Positions 7,538-16,470 of a stretch of DNA of 37,586 bases are shown here, one piece after another. Source of the stretch: Phycisphaeraceae bacterium. Its GTDB lineage: Bacteria; Planctomycetota; Phycisphaerae; Phycisphaerales; Phycisphaeraceae. The stretch's first letter is position 1. Each line of letters begins with the position of its first letter. A program made the translations under genes and the position numbers. A model generated the notes under the pieces. The model did not search any database, had not been told where the DNA came from, and saw nothing but the letters and a program-made list of their open reading frames with translations. The stretch lies in the NCBI GenBank assembly GCA_002686995.1, contig NYZC01000091.1:1-37586 (forward strand), read 5' to 3'.

Positions 7538-8425
7538 ATGGAGACCTTCCTCCGATCCGATGGCGTCAGACTGAGATACCTGGATGCCGGAGCGGGCCCG
7601 GCCGTTCTGCTCATGCCCGGAGCCGCCGGCACACATGACGTGTACGACGGACAGGTCGACGCGCTGCGCGACGCCGGCTATCGCCTGATCCGGCTCGACC
7701 GGGAAGGTCGCGGCCGGAGCGACTGGGGACGGTTCCAGTTCACCGGCGTGGGCGAAGCGCGCGACGCGTGGTCGATTCTCGACACGCTCGGCGTCGACCT
7801 GGCGGTGCTCGTCGGGCGAAGCTCCGGTTCCGGCGTGATTCGCCAGATGTACCTGAACCGGCCCGAGCGGGTCATCGCGCTGGTCAGCATCGACAGCGAT
7901 TCCTTCGGTAAGTTTCGCCACGAGGACTTCCATCCCCGCGTGGCGCCGGCGAGCGACGATCTGCTCGACGCAGGGCTCGACCCCCGTTTCGATCCCGAAA
8001 CCGTCGAGGCGTATCACCGCAACAAGGCGCGCCTCGCGACGATCGACGTGCTATGGGAATACCCGTCGGACTACAACACGAAAGCGCGGCTCGACTGGTT
8101 CGCGCAGCTCAAGGTGCTCACCGCCGAACTGGACTCCAGACCGGAAAATCCGGCGGAAGCCGACATCGCCGAGCCCCAGGCAGGCGTGAAGCACTGGTGC
8201 GAAGTGCCGCTGCTGGTGTTCGCGGCCGGACGCGGGCGGATCGGACAGGGCGATCCGGAAGCGCATGAGCTGCAATCCCGATTGCCGGCGAAGGACGCCG
8301 TTCTCATCACCGTGAAGAACTCCGGTCACTGGATCAATGCCGAGGCGCCGGAGCAGTTCAACCGCGAGCTTATCGCGTTCCTGCGCCGTGTGGTGCCGGC
8401 AGACGGGTCGTCGATCGCCTCGTAG
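7538..8425 (+). CDS. Alpha/beta hydrolase
   Basis: A 295-residue protein with the alpha/beta hydrolase fold. The nucleophile elbow is GRSSG at 93-97 (Ser95). The N-terminus has the common pattern LRYLDAGAGPAVLLMPG that forms the oxyanion region, and the C-terminal catalytic histidine lies in NSGHWINAEAPEQFN. The catalytic acid is not obvious from sequence alone. No signal peptide, so cytoplasmic. Substrate unknown; the family covers esterases, haloalkane dehalogenases and epoxide hydrolases. GGAGAG at 7521-7526 lies upstream of the ATG. Confidence 0.85.
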   Translation: METFLRSDGVRLRYLDAGAGPAVLLMPGAAGTHDVYDGQVDALRDAGYRLIRLDREGRGRSDWGRFQFTGVGEARDAWSILDTLGVDLAVLVGRSSGSGVIRQMYLNRPERVIALVSIDSDSFGKFRHEDFHPRVAPASDDLLDAGLDPRFDPETVEAYHRNKARLATIDVLWEYPSDYNTKARLDWFAQLKVLTAELDSRPENPAEADIAEPQAGVKHWCEVPLLVFAAGRGRIGQGDPEAHELQSRLPAKDAVLITVKNSGHWINAEAPEQFNRELIAFLRRVVPADGSSIAS

Positions 8426-8510
8426 CCGGACTCGCCAGAGTTCGGGAAGGACGCTCGCGCGCAGCACCCAATGACACCCGCCGAGGTCTGGCGACCTCTC
8501 GCCAATCGTT

Positions 8511-8531
8511 CTCTGAAGTCCGGCGACTTCA
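8511..8531. repeat. Dispersed 21-bp repeat with internal dyad, copy 1
   Basis: This 21-bp stretch is identical to 26860-26880. It contains the short inverted repeat GAAGTC-CGGC-GACTTC. It lies in the 126-bp gap between the alpha/beta hydrolase and the large secreted protein gene. A partial match (GACTTCAGCTAC) follows here and recurs near 18618, just before another gene. Confidence 0.7.
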
Positions 8532-8551
8532 GCTACGGGGCGCGACATGCA

Positions 8552-11500
8552 TCAATAGACCCCCAGATCCGTCGCCTCGTCCTGCTTTCCAACCGGGAGC
8601 AAGCGCGGGTGTCCGACGACAAGTGGCGCTGACGAGTTCGGATCGGCACCGGTCATGACGAAGAGCTTCCTCACGCCGTCGAGCTTCAGCCTGACCCGCG
8701 CGGCCGGCGCTCGGGCGGAAAACGTCCTGTCGAATGCAGTTTTCCCATCCAGCTCCACCTTCACCTTCAGGCCGCCGTCGATCTCCGGGTCGACGGCAAG
8801 GATGCAGTCGAAGTACGTGTAACCGCCATCGAGATCGAATCCCACGCTCCCACCTGGCTCCAGCACAAGCGCCTTCTCGAACGTCACCCTGCGCTGATAC
8901 TCGGGCATGCGCCCACCTGCGGGTTCGATGCGAAGCACCGAGATGTTCCCGCCGCCTGCCCCTTCGTTGCGCCGCAACGCCGCCGCGTCCGGCCTGACCT
9001 GCTTCGGCCGCAGATCACTGAGAGACACGTACGGATCGCTCTCATGCCAGCGATACGTCACCGGCGCGTGGTACATCTCGCTCCACGCAATTTGCGTGAA
9101 ATCGTCCCGGCGGATCGCCGCAAAGCGTGCCCTCTGCTCCGCGTGGCGCTCTCGCGTTCGCGCAGCGACCGATGCATTCGACGTCACCAACACCAGCTCG
9201 CTCACGTCAAGCGCAGGAAAGTCAAGGAACAGCTCGTCGCCCTGCCGGTTCGGTCGCAGTTCGGTCACTTCGTCGGCGGCGATGCGCAACACGCTCTTTA
9301 CTTGCAGCCACTTCGGCACCTTGACCCCGACCGTCACGTCGACCGGATCGAATCGTGACGGCCCCTGCGAACTCTTGGGCCGGTAGGTGAAGTTCTGGTT
9401 GAGCACGATCAGCACGATGCTGTCATCGCCGACGAGGGTTGCGGAAACCTCGACGCTCGAATCGTCTTCTCGACCGCGCGACGGCGACGCGCGTACCACT
9501 CGGGCGCGGTAACACACGTCCCCGCGCGCCAGCAAAGGGCCGACCGAGGCGATTTCCGTATTGATCCTGCCTATTTCATCCCACGTTGCCATGATCATTC
9601 GACGCACGTGCTCGGGAACGGCGTAGTCGTAGACGACCGGCACGACCCCTCCGCCGTTCCCCAGGCGAAGCACCGGCGAATGGATCTCGTAGAAACCTGC
9701 CTTCGGGTAACACGAGTACGCCCAGTGGTACGCGCCCTTCGCGCCCTGAAGGAAATTGGAGTACTGCAGAAAGCGCTCTTCCCGGGGCGAGATGCACCGG
9801 CGTCGCGACGGCGCCGGGTCGAGCACCTCGCGTGTCAGTGGGCTGAACGGCACGGGGATCTCCGCGTCCCGGTAATACGGCAGGCTCGGCCGGCGGACCT
9901 GGCGATGCTCCATGTAACGCAGTGCGCCCGCGCGCCCGGTCTCCGCCTCGTCCAGATCCTTCATCTGCTGCGCGCGGCAGATCCCGTCGGTCAGGACGGA
10001 GTAATTCGGCGCCCCCGACGTGCGCGCGCGGACCAGGCCGTTGTAATGGAACGGTGCCCGTCGACCCTGCACCCGCAGAAACGTCTCCATCCAGTCCAGC
10101 GCCCCGAAGTTGTACTCCGGCGACGCCTTGTCCACCTCGTCGAGCCAGAGACCGACGGTGATTCCGTGCTCGGGATGGTCGTATCGCATCACGTCGCCGA
10201 GAAAGCTGCCCCCGTATATTCCGTGCCACAGTCCCTGCTCCAACGCGCTCGCGCCCCATTCAGGCCGCTTCGTCGAAAAGTGGACGGCATTGAAGCCGTG
10301 GTTCCGGATGTCCTCCATCATGTCGGGCCGGGTGGGCCAGCTGACCTGGGTCATCTGGAGCAACAGGCGCGACGGGAAGGCCCGCACGCCGTGTGGAGCG
10401 ATCTCCCCTTCCGTCGTGCCCACGCGCACGAAGACATCGGTACCTTCCTCGAGCGGCTCATCGATCAGAACGACGATCGGCAGCACGTCGTCCGAGATGA
10501 CGCGCTGGGGGATTCGACTCCGCGCCGTCACGTCCCGCCCGTTCACTTCGACCGAATCGATGTGATAAGTCCTCTTGCCCGGCACGTCATGGTACACCGC
10601 AGCGTTGTTCTGAACGTAAACGTACAGGGCCCTGAGATCGTCGCTGAACCCGATGAAGTTGATCTGAACGGGTGGGAGCGTCGAGCGATATGCGACCCCC
10701 GCCGAGGCCATATTGCCGTTCACATGCCTGAGCCGAATCCCGGACCGGGCCGCCTCGGTGGAGCCCGTGAACATCGCCACGATCTGCTTCGGCGGCAGCG
10801 AGCGCAACCGGACCTGCACCTCGCCGATTTCGCCCGGCGCGATCTCCCACGGGCGCTGACGCGACCAGACGACGTGCAGCGGTGACTGGCCTGCGTGCAG
10901 CGGCGCATCATCGAGAAATAATTCTTCCAGGCGCGCCGGGCCGTCACCTTCGTTTCGCAAGAAGACGCTTACCGTGCCGTGTATGGGATACGCTTCGATC
11001 CCGTCGGTGTCGTCCGGACGATAAAGCACCTGTATCACCTGCATGCGCGGCGAACCGGAAACCGTCGCCGCCGGTGCAGTGTCGTACGGCACACACGGGT
11101 CGATTCGAAAGTCGTCGAACCGCGTCATCACGTTGGCGAGCAACCCGACCTGGCCGACACGCCCCGCGTTCTCGTGCTTCACCGCGCCGATCTCGTCGCC
11201 GTCGACGACGATCGCGATCCTTCCTTCCGACACCTCGATCCGTACGTCGTAGTCCTGCCCCGACTCGATCTTGAACTTGCCAAAGGGCGGCGACACGGCT
11301 CGACGGCCGTCGTAGATGCGACAGCGATTTTCCCGGCCGATGCACACCGATCCCGCAGGCACCACGAATCCGAACCAATGATGGTGCGGCTCCCCGTCAC
11401 CGCTCAACCTCACGCGCGCCGAGACCGTGCCTTCTCCGATTCGGATCGCGCTCATGATCCTGACGTCCTCCGGGCGGTCCCTGCCGATCCAGAGCCCGCC

Positions 11501-12289
11501 GTCGCGCACGTGCACGTACTGGCGCTCACCGCCGCGGCCGACCGCCCCGGCATTCCACCAGCGCACGTCGGACGGACTCGAGAAGTCCTGCATGAAGTTG
11601 CCTTCTTCGGGCAGTTCGGTGACGAACGTCGGCGTCGGGTGCGCGGCTCCGTGCTGTGAATCGGCTGCAACGAAATCTTCAAGCTGCGATCTCGTCACTC
11701 GCCCGGGTCGAATGACGAGATTTTCGAACACCGCGTTCGCCAGGGTGTAGCATCCGACGCGGCCCGGTCGGTCGCCGAGCGGATCTGCCAGAACGAACTG
11801 AAGCTTGCCATCGAAAGACACCAGCGCCTGTCCGTCCCGCAGCGCGAAACGAATCGGGTAGACGCGGCCCTTCTCCAGGGTGCAGGTGCCGAGATGGACA
11901 TGCACGGACTCATTGTTCACCCGTCCCTTCAGCGCGATGCCGCCGTAGTCGCCGAATCTCACCCACCAGTAATTCCTGCCATCGACGAATCGCACGAATC
12001 CGATGCCGTGCTGCCTCGGTGAACCGGGCGCTGAAACCGGCACCGATGCATCAAACGAGACGACACCCTCATGGAAGACGTGCGGCGCCGCTGCCGCCGT
12101 TTCCACGTAAGGCGGATGCGTCTGATGAAGCTTTCCGGCTTCGATCTTCCAGTCGCCGGGCCCCACGATCGCCCATCGCGACAGGCTGGCGGTAGCGAAG
12201 TCGTATCGCGCGTTGTCATTCTCCGCCGACCAACAGACGCTTGCCACTGCCCAAAGCAGCGTAACGAGCACATAGCGAAAGGACTTCAT
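8552..12289 (-). CDS. Large secreted multidomain glycoside-hydrolase-like protein
   Basis: The protein has 1245 residues from the ATG at 12289, with a signal peptide of about 22 residues (MKSFRYVLVTLLWAVASVCW). I read two N-terminal lectin-like beta-sandwich domains (about 30-200 and 210-395, each with a pattern like YWWVRFGDYGG or HHHWFGFVVPAG). Next is an Ig-like spacer (about 400-640). Then comes an alpha/beta region that looks like a TIM-barrel hydrolase (about 645-920; VSWPTRPDMMEDIRNHGFNA, and an acidic pair in GLWLDEVD near 713). Beta-rich C-terminal domains follow, the last (from about 1130) resembling NPCBM-type carbohydrate modules. It would act in the periplasm or outside the cell on a glycan. 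The exact family is not recognised. It is the last gene of the six-gene minus-strand run. Confidence 0.7.
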   Translation of the reverse strand: MKSFRYVLVTLLWAVASVCWSAENDNARYDFATASLSRWAIVGPGDWKIEAGKLHQTHPPYVETAAAAPHVFHEGVVSFDASVPVSAPGSPRQHGIGFVRFVDGRNYWWVRFGDYGGIALKGRVNNESVHVHLGTCTLEKGRVYPIRFALRDGQALVSFDGKLQFVLADPLGDRPGRVGCYTLANAVFENLVIRPGRVTRSQLEDFVAADSQHGAAHPTPTFVTELPEEGNFMQDFSSPSDVRWWNAGAVGRGGERQYVHVRDGGLWIGRDRPEDVRIMSAIRIGEGTVSARVRLSGDGEPHHHWFGFVVPAGSVCIGRENRCRIYDGRRAVSPPFGKFKIESGQDYDVRIEVSEGRIAIVVDGDEIGAVKHENAGRVGQVGLLANVMTRFDDFRIDPCVPYDTAPAATVSGSPRMQVIQVLYRPDDTDGIEAYPIHGTVSVFLRNEGDGPARLEELFLDDAPLHAGQSPLHVVWSRQRPWEIAPGEIGEVQVRLRSLPPKQIVAMFTGSTEAARSGIRLRHVNGNMASAGVAYRSTLPPVQINFIGFSDDLRALYVYVQNNAAVYHDVPGKRTYHIDSVEVNGRDVTARSRIPQRVISDDVLPIVVLIDEPLEEGTDVFVRVGTTEGEIAPHGVRAFPSRLLLQMTQVSWPTRPDMMEDIRNHGFNAVHFSTKRPEWGASALEQGLWHGIYGGSFLGDVMRYDHPEHGITVGLWLDEVDKASPEYNFGALDWMETFLRVQGRRAPFHYNGLVRARTSGAPNYSVLTDGICRAQQMKDLDEAETGRAGALRYMEHRQVRRPSLPYYRDAEIPVPFSPLTREVLDPAPSRRRCISPREERFLQYSNFLQGAKGAYHWAYSCYPKAGFYEIHSPVLRLGNGGGVVPVVYDYAVPEHVRRMIMATWDEIGRINTEIASVGPLLARGDVCYRARVVRASPSRGREDDSSVEVSATLVGDDSIVLIVLNQNFTYRPKSSQGPSRFDPVDVTVGVKVPKWLQVKSVLRIAADEVTELRPNRQGDELFLDFPALDVSELVLVTSNASVAARTRERHAEQRARFAAIRRDDFTQIAWSEMYHAPVTYRWHESDPYVSLSDLRPKQVRPDAAALRRNEGAGGGNISVLRIEPAGGRMPEYQRRVTFEKALVLEPGGSVGFDLDGGYTYFDCILAVDPEIDGGLKVKVELDGKTAFDRTFSARAPAARVRLKLDGVRKLFVMTGADPNSSAPLVVGHPRLLPVGKQDEATDLGVY

Positions 12290-12451
12290 GCTGCAATGGT
12301 ACATGCGTCCTGACCACCGACGCGAAGGTCAGGTGTGAGGTGCCTGCGGTCAAACGACGTCGCTGATCTCGGGGCGTGAACCTCACACGAATACATGGAG
12401 GCACGGACAGAGCAGTGGTAGCGCAGCATGATCCGCGCCGCTCCATCCGAG

Positions 12452-12482
12452 CTCATCCGTGTTCATCCGTGTCCGTCCCTGG
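12452..12482. repeat. 10-bp period repeat (CATCCGTGTT), copy 1
   Basis: Consecutive units CATCCGTGTT, CATCCGTGTC and the degenerate CGTCCCTGGT lie here. The minus-strand ceramidase-like gene ends inside the repeat, and its last codons (Asp-Gly-His-Gly, stop) are repeat-derived. The same units occur at 16429-16450, at another gene junction of the same operon-like run. Confidence 0.7.
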
Positions 12483-14055
12483 TTCCTCCTCCCCGAAGCT
12501 CGTCCAGCAACTCCTGCACCACGCGCTCGAACGCTTGCTCCCATTCCGGCGCCAACAGGCATTCGGTGACCTCGTATCCGCCGCGGGGGTAGTACGACGC
12601 CGGCGGCGCGTAATGGAGATATCCGTTGCACAGCGACACCACGTACGTTCGTTCGAACGGTGAACTTCTCTTGACGTTCAGACCGACCTCCGAAAGAAGC
12701 TCCATCGGCGCCATGACGAATATCCCGTCGCCGATCCGGATCGCGTGGAACTCGGTCGGCACGGTCGACGTGCCGATCTCGTCGATCACCTCCTGGTGCT
12801 TGACGAACGTCGCGATGTTCTCCTCGTTATCGGCCATGCGCTCCATCGTCCGGATGCTTTCGAGGTACTTGTCGACCGCCTCTCGATTTCGCTCGTCCAT
12901 CGCCTCGAATCCGATGTCACCCCTGCCGGCGGCCTGCATGTAACGGTACGTCCAGCTCGACGGGTGATCCGGGTCGAATGAGTGGCTCAGAAAGAGCGGC
13001 AGGAAGGCCTCGAAGTTGAGCGAGGTGTACCTCAGCGAAGCGAGCAGTCCGGCCTGCTCGCTTCGAAGGGCGGCGATGCGCTGCGGGATGTCGGTGCGAA
13101 ACGCCAGATCGATCGCCCTGCTCGAGCGTCCGAGTGTCGCCGGTCCGCATTCGATGCCGGCCCAGGCATCGAGGATGCTCTGACCGAGCGTCGTCCCGAA
13201 GTCCTGCGCATCGGAAGGATGCTGCGTATCGAAGATGCACACCTCCTGCACGTCGCCGAGCGCGCCCTGCAGGCCGAAGGCCATGATGCCGTCGCCGATC
13301 CGCTCCTCCAGGAATCGCAGCGTGACGCCTGTGTGATCGGCAGTGATCGTGCCGATCGTTCCGCCTGGCGCGCCGAGCGCCAGGTGCGCGGCGAAGTTGT
13401 AGACGACGGCAAGCGGCCGACCGTCCGCGCGATCGATCCTGAGCACGCCGATCTCCGGGTCGACGGGGCGCAGGCATTCGATTTCGTCGTTCCACGGCAT
13501 GGGCGCGTGGTAAGCCCTGATCGTCTGGTCCGACCCGTTCTTCAGCATCATGGTGCGATTGCAGGTCAGCCGGTCCTCGCTTCCGGAACCGACGCCGACC
13601 GTCACGGGCACCATGCTCTGCCTGGCCTGCCTGATCGCGTCGACGGTCCTCTCGATCTGCGCCTCGTCGTCGCACAGCATGCGCGGCACCTGGTGGGTGT
13701 GCGACGCGCACACGCTCAGACAACGACCGGACATGTTCAGATCGTCTTCGACGCGGCGGCGCAGACGCGGCATGAAGTCATCGGCGCTGTCGGCCAGGAT
13801 ATTCTGGCTGATCGATCGGGCGCCGATCGCGGTGACATCGATGGTGACCAGCACCACCTGCTCGCAACCGTCGTCCAGCACCAGCGCCCTGGCGAACAAC
13901 GGATCGGAGACCTCGATCCGCTGACGAAGGTATCCAGGCGGGATATGCCTTTTCACCTTCTCCGAAAGCAGATCATCCCAGATCCCTTCCTCGCGACAGG
14001 TCATGTCGACTTTACCGACGCCGGCCTGGAGATTCGAGGATTCAGTGGAGGCCAT
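12463..14055 (-). CDS. Neutral/alkaline ceramidase-fold protein
   Basis: The protein has 530 residues from the ATG at 14055. It matches the N-terminal domain of neutral/alkaline non-lysosomal ceramidases. The zinc-type histidines are visible in SHTHQVP (His119, His121) and NFAAHLALG (His224), followed by TITADHTGV. In true bacterial ceramidases the nucleophile serine lies in a GDVSP-type loop; here the matching segment is GALGDVQE (264-271), so the serine is replaced. I therefore do not claim ceramide hydrolysis; many planctomycete homologues have unknown substrates. No signal peptide is seen at this start. It lies 76 bases downstream of the oxidoreductase in the same direction. Confidence 0.8.
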   Translation of the reverse strand: MASTESSNLQAGVGKVDMTCREEGIWDDLLSEKVKRHIPPGYLRQRIEVSDPLFARALVLDDGCEQVVLVTIDVTAIGARSISQNILADSADDFMPRLRRRVEDDLNMSGRCLSVCASHTHQVPRMLCDDEAQIERTVDAIRQARQSMVPVTVGVGSGSEDRLTCNRTMMLKNGSDQTIRAYHAPMPWNDEIECLRPVDPEIGVLRIDRADGRPLAVVYNFAAHLALGAPGGTIGTITADHTGVTLRFLEERIGDGIMAFGLQGALGDVQEVCIFDTQHPSDAQDFGTTLGQSILDAWAGIECGPATLGRSSRAIDLAFRTDIPQRIAALRSEQAGLLASLRYTSLNFEAFLPLFLSHSFDPDHPSSWTYRYMQAAGRGDIGFEAMDERNREAVDKYLESIRTMERMADNEENIATFVKHQEVIDEIGTSTVPTEFHAIRIGDGIFVMAPMELLSEVGLNVKRSSPFERTYVVSLCNGYLHYAPPASYYPRGGYEVTECLLAPEWEQAFERVVQELLDELRGGGTRDGHG

Positions 14056-14131
14056 GGGGATGGATTGTAAGCAAGGCAGCCGCACGAGCCTGCTTCGCGT
14101 CCGAAGCCTGGCGGATTCGGCCGCGGGCCAA

Positions 14132-15115
14132 TCAGAGCTCAACCGCGCGCCGGCTTCGACTGCTCTCGTAGATCGCGTCCAGCACCCGGTTCGTCGCCAC
14201 CGCGTCCTCGAGCGGCACGATCGGCGGACGGCCCGCGGCGATCGCCGTTTCGAAATCATCGACGAGCGGCTGATGCACGTTCTCCGCGCTCGGAAGAACC
14301 ATCTCCTCGATATCGCGCCCCATCGTGATCGTCACCTTACCGGCGTCGGCCGGCGACCAGAGCACTTTCCCCTCCGTGCCGATCACTTCGAACTCGTGGC
14401 GCCACGTACGGCTGCTCCAGCCGATGCTGGCGGCCAACTGGGCGCCATGCTGCAGCGTCATGATGGCCGATGCCGTGTCCTCGGCCGCGTAGTCGTGCGC
14501 GAGCGTGGCGCAGTTCGCGGAAACGCTCCGGGGCAGACCGAACAGCGCGATGACGAGGTCGAACATGTGCGAGGCCATGTCCGCCAGCGGTCCCCCGCCG
14601 CTGAGCGCCGGGTCGACGCGCCAGAGCTTCGGATCATCCGCGGCGGGACGGAACCAGGACCAGAAGCAAAGCCGCACCATGACGATTCGCCCCAGTGCGT
14701 CGCTTTCCAGAAGCTGCGCCAGGTGGGCGAAGCGCGGCGAGCACCGCCGGTAGTACGCGCAGCCCGCGGTCACGCCAGCGGACGCGGCAGCATCATGAAT
14801 CTGCTGCGCATCATCCCCGTCGATGCCGAGCGGCTTCTCGATCAGCACGTGCTTTCCTGCCGAAACCGCGGCGAGCGATTCGCTCCGATGTCGATGGACA
14901 GGCGTCGCCACGTAGACGGCATCGGCCGAAGTTTCGCGCAGCGCCCTGTCGAGATCATCGAACACTTCGGTCGCGCCGGGCTCGCCGGCGATCGCCTCGG
15001 CACGTTCGCGCCCGCCGCAGACGCCAACGAGATGCGGTGCCAGAGCGGCGCCGACACGCTTGCGAACGATGTCGCCGGTTCCGACCAGTAGCCATCGTGT
15101 CGATTGCTCCGCCAT
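14132..15115 (-). CDS. Gfo/Idh/MocA-family oxidoreductase
   Basis: A 327-residue NAD(P)-dependent dehydrogenase of the Gfo/Idh/MocA family. The Rossmann N-terminus is WLLVGTGDIVRK (glycines near 12-14). The family EKP motif is at 93-95 (HVLIEKPLG), which holds the catalytic lysine. The C-terminal domain has GGGPLADMASHMFDL, where the family's substrate-binding histidine sits. These enzymes oxidise or reduce hydroxyl groups on sugars, inositols or sugar nucleotides; next to a DegT aminotransferase, a sugar-nucleotide keto step is plausible. Its ATG shares one base with the preceding gene's TGA (TGATG), indicating translational coupling. Confidence 0.88.
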   Translation of the reverse strand: MAEQSTRWLLVGTGDIVRKRVGAALAPHLVGVCGGRERAEAIAGEPGATEVFDDLDRALRETSADAVYVATPVHRHRSESLAAVSAGKHVLIEKPLGIDGDDAQQIHDAAASAGVTAGCAYYRRCSPRFAHLAQLLESDALGRIVMVRLCFWSWFRPAADDPKLWRVDPALSGGGPLADMASHMFDLVIALFGLPRSVSANCATLAHDYAAEDTASAIMTLQHGAQLAASIGWSSRTWRHEFEVIGTEGKVLWSPADAGKVTITMGRDIEEMVLPSAENVHQPLVDDFETAIAAGRPPIVPLEDAVATNRVLDAIYESSRSRRAVEL

Positions 15116-16410
15116 CAGCTCATGTCCTTCGGTGTCCCGGGGGCATCGGTGCCGCCCTGTGCCTTCGCGTGCTTCATCATGTTCTCGCTCAGCTTCTCGA
15201 TCATGGAAAGCACGGGCTCGAACGTGTCCGCCGCCGCCCGCGACTGTGCCCGCGCTTCGCCGTCAACCCGCGGGGCTGATGCGATCCTCGCGAACCGTCT
15301 TACGCCCGCGATCTCTTCCACGGTCAGCTGGCCGCGCAACCGTTCCAGCGCGGCGTCCATGTCGAGAGTCTGCTCCCAGTGCGTCCGCGCATAAGCCTCC
15401 AGCGGCGCCGCGCAGAAGTTCCTGACGATGCGTCCAAGCTCGTTCTCGATGAGCGGGATCGAGTCGAACCACTCGATGTGCCTGCTGTAGAACAGCAGGC
15501 GTCCCTTCATGAGGCGGCAGAACTTGGTGCCGGCGAAGAACGCCTCGATCGGGTCGTAGGGAAGCTGCTTCACCTTCGTCTCGACGGCCCGCCGCGTGTC
15601 GCCCGGGTCCGGGTGCAGCAGCGTCACATGGTCGGCGAGCGCCGCCCAGGCCTCCGTGAGGTAGCGCTCGAGCCGGCGCTCCAGGTTCGTCAGCTCCGGC
15701 TCCTCGTAGAGTTCGGGAACCTCGTAATGGCGGTCAAGCGAATCGAAGACCAGGTCGATGACATCCCCGCTCGGCAGCAGCCGCCGGGCCAGGCGCAGCG
15801 CTTCGAGCTTGCCGCGAACAGACCGTCTTTCGACCAGGGACACCATCGACTGGACCGGCGGCGCGAAATAGTGCATGAATCGGCTGTGCAGCGGGTGCTT
15901 GCTCGCCCATGCGCCGTAGTTGATCTCCGGGTCGATGCCCCGGATATAGGGACCGTAGTAAACGGCGATCTTCTTCAGGTGGAAGATCTCGTCGCGCCGG
16001 CCCCACCGGTGCGCGCCCAGCGCCGATTCGATCGCCTCGAGCGCCTCGCGATCTCCGTCGTAGAACGTCCACTGCGAAAACTCGGGGTAATACAGCAGCG
16101 GGTTCGTGATCTCGCTGACGGTGAGGTTGAGACCCGGCAGGTGCTCGAGGGTGCGCGCCCATTGCGGCACCTCCACGGCAAGCTCGGTGTGAACCTCTCC
16201 GACTGCAAGCGACATCGCGTGCCAGTCGTCGACGCTCATCGCGTCGTGGAGGATGAAGCGCGTGTCGAAGTCGCTCAGCCCGGGAATCAGGTCCTCGAAA
16301 GCCCACTTCGCCGCGATTCCTCGGATGCCCGGCACCCGGGCGCGGCACCGCGACAGGTACGTCTCGTAGAAATGACGGAAATCGTTCTCGGGCGCCGGGG
16401 TGAAGTTCAT
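15115..16410 (-). CDS. Uncharacterised protein with possible nucleotidyltransferase motif
   Basis: The protein has 431 residues from the ATG at 16410 (MNFTPAPEN). An in-frame ATG at 16443 exists, but those codons are made of the 10-bp repeat. I do not recognise a named family. LIPGLSDFDTRFI at about residues 45-57 resembles the SDxDx acidic motif of the nucleotidyltransferase fold, and ELAVEV later could supply the third carboxylate. The usual glycine-serine motif before it is degenerate. The rest is mainly helical, with a conserved-looking block YYGPYIRGIDPEINYG. No signal peptide. It is coupled to the downstream oxidoreductase and follows the DegT aminotransferase, so a sugar-nucleotide or transfer role is possible but unproven. 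Confidence 0.6.
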   Translation of the reverse strand: MNFTPAPENDFRHFYETYLSRCRARVPGIRGIAAKWAFEDLIPGLSDFDTRFILHDAMSVDDWHAMSLAVGEVHTELAVEVPQWARTLEHLPGLNLTVSEITNPLLYYPEFSQWTFYDGDREALEAIESALGAHRWGRRDEIFHLKKIAVYYGPYIRGIDPEINYGAWASKHPLHSRFMHYFAPPVQSMVSLVERRSVRGKLEALRLARRLLPSGDVIDLVFDSLDRHYEVPELYEEPELTNLERRLERYLTEAWAALADHVTLLHPDPGDTRRAVETKVKQLPYDPIEAFFAGTKFCRLMKGRLLFYSRHIEWFDSIPLIENELGRIVRNFCAAPLEAYARTHWEQTLDMDAALERLRGQLTVEEIAGVRRFARIASAPRVDGEARAQSRAAADTFEPVLSMIEKLSENMMKHAKAQGGTDAPGTPKDMS

Positions 16411-16428
16411 GGACTGGAATCGTCCCTC

Positions 16429-16450
16429 ATCATCCGTGTCCATCCGTGGT
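16429..16450. repeat. 10-bp period repeat (CATCCGTGTC), copy 2
   Basis: CATCCGTGTC and CATCCGTGGT occur in tandem between the DegT aminotransferase gene and the gene ending at 16410, in the same orientation as the copy at 12452-12482. An alternative start codon of the downstream gene (16443) falls inside it. Confidence 0.65.
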
Positions 16451-16470
16451 ACCCCTCCGCGCGCACCATC

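Noticed and set aside
9608..10885. Long plus-strand frame
   Set aside because: Shadow of the 1245-residue secreted protein on the minus strand; no motif or ribosome site.
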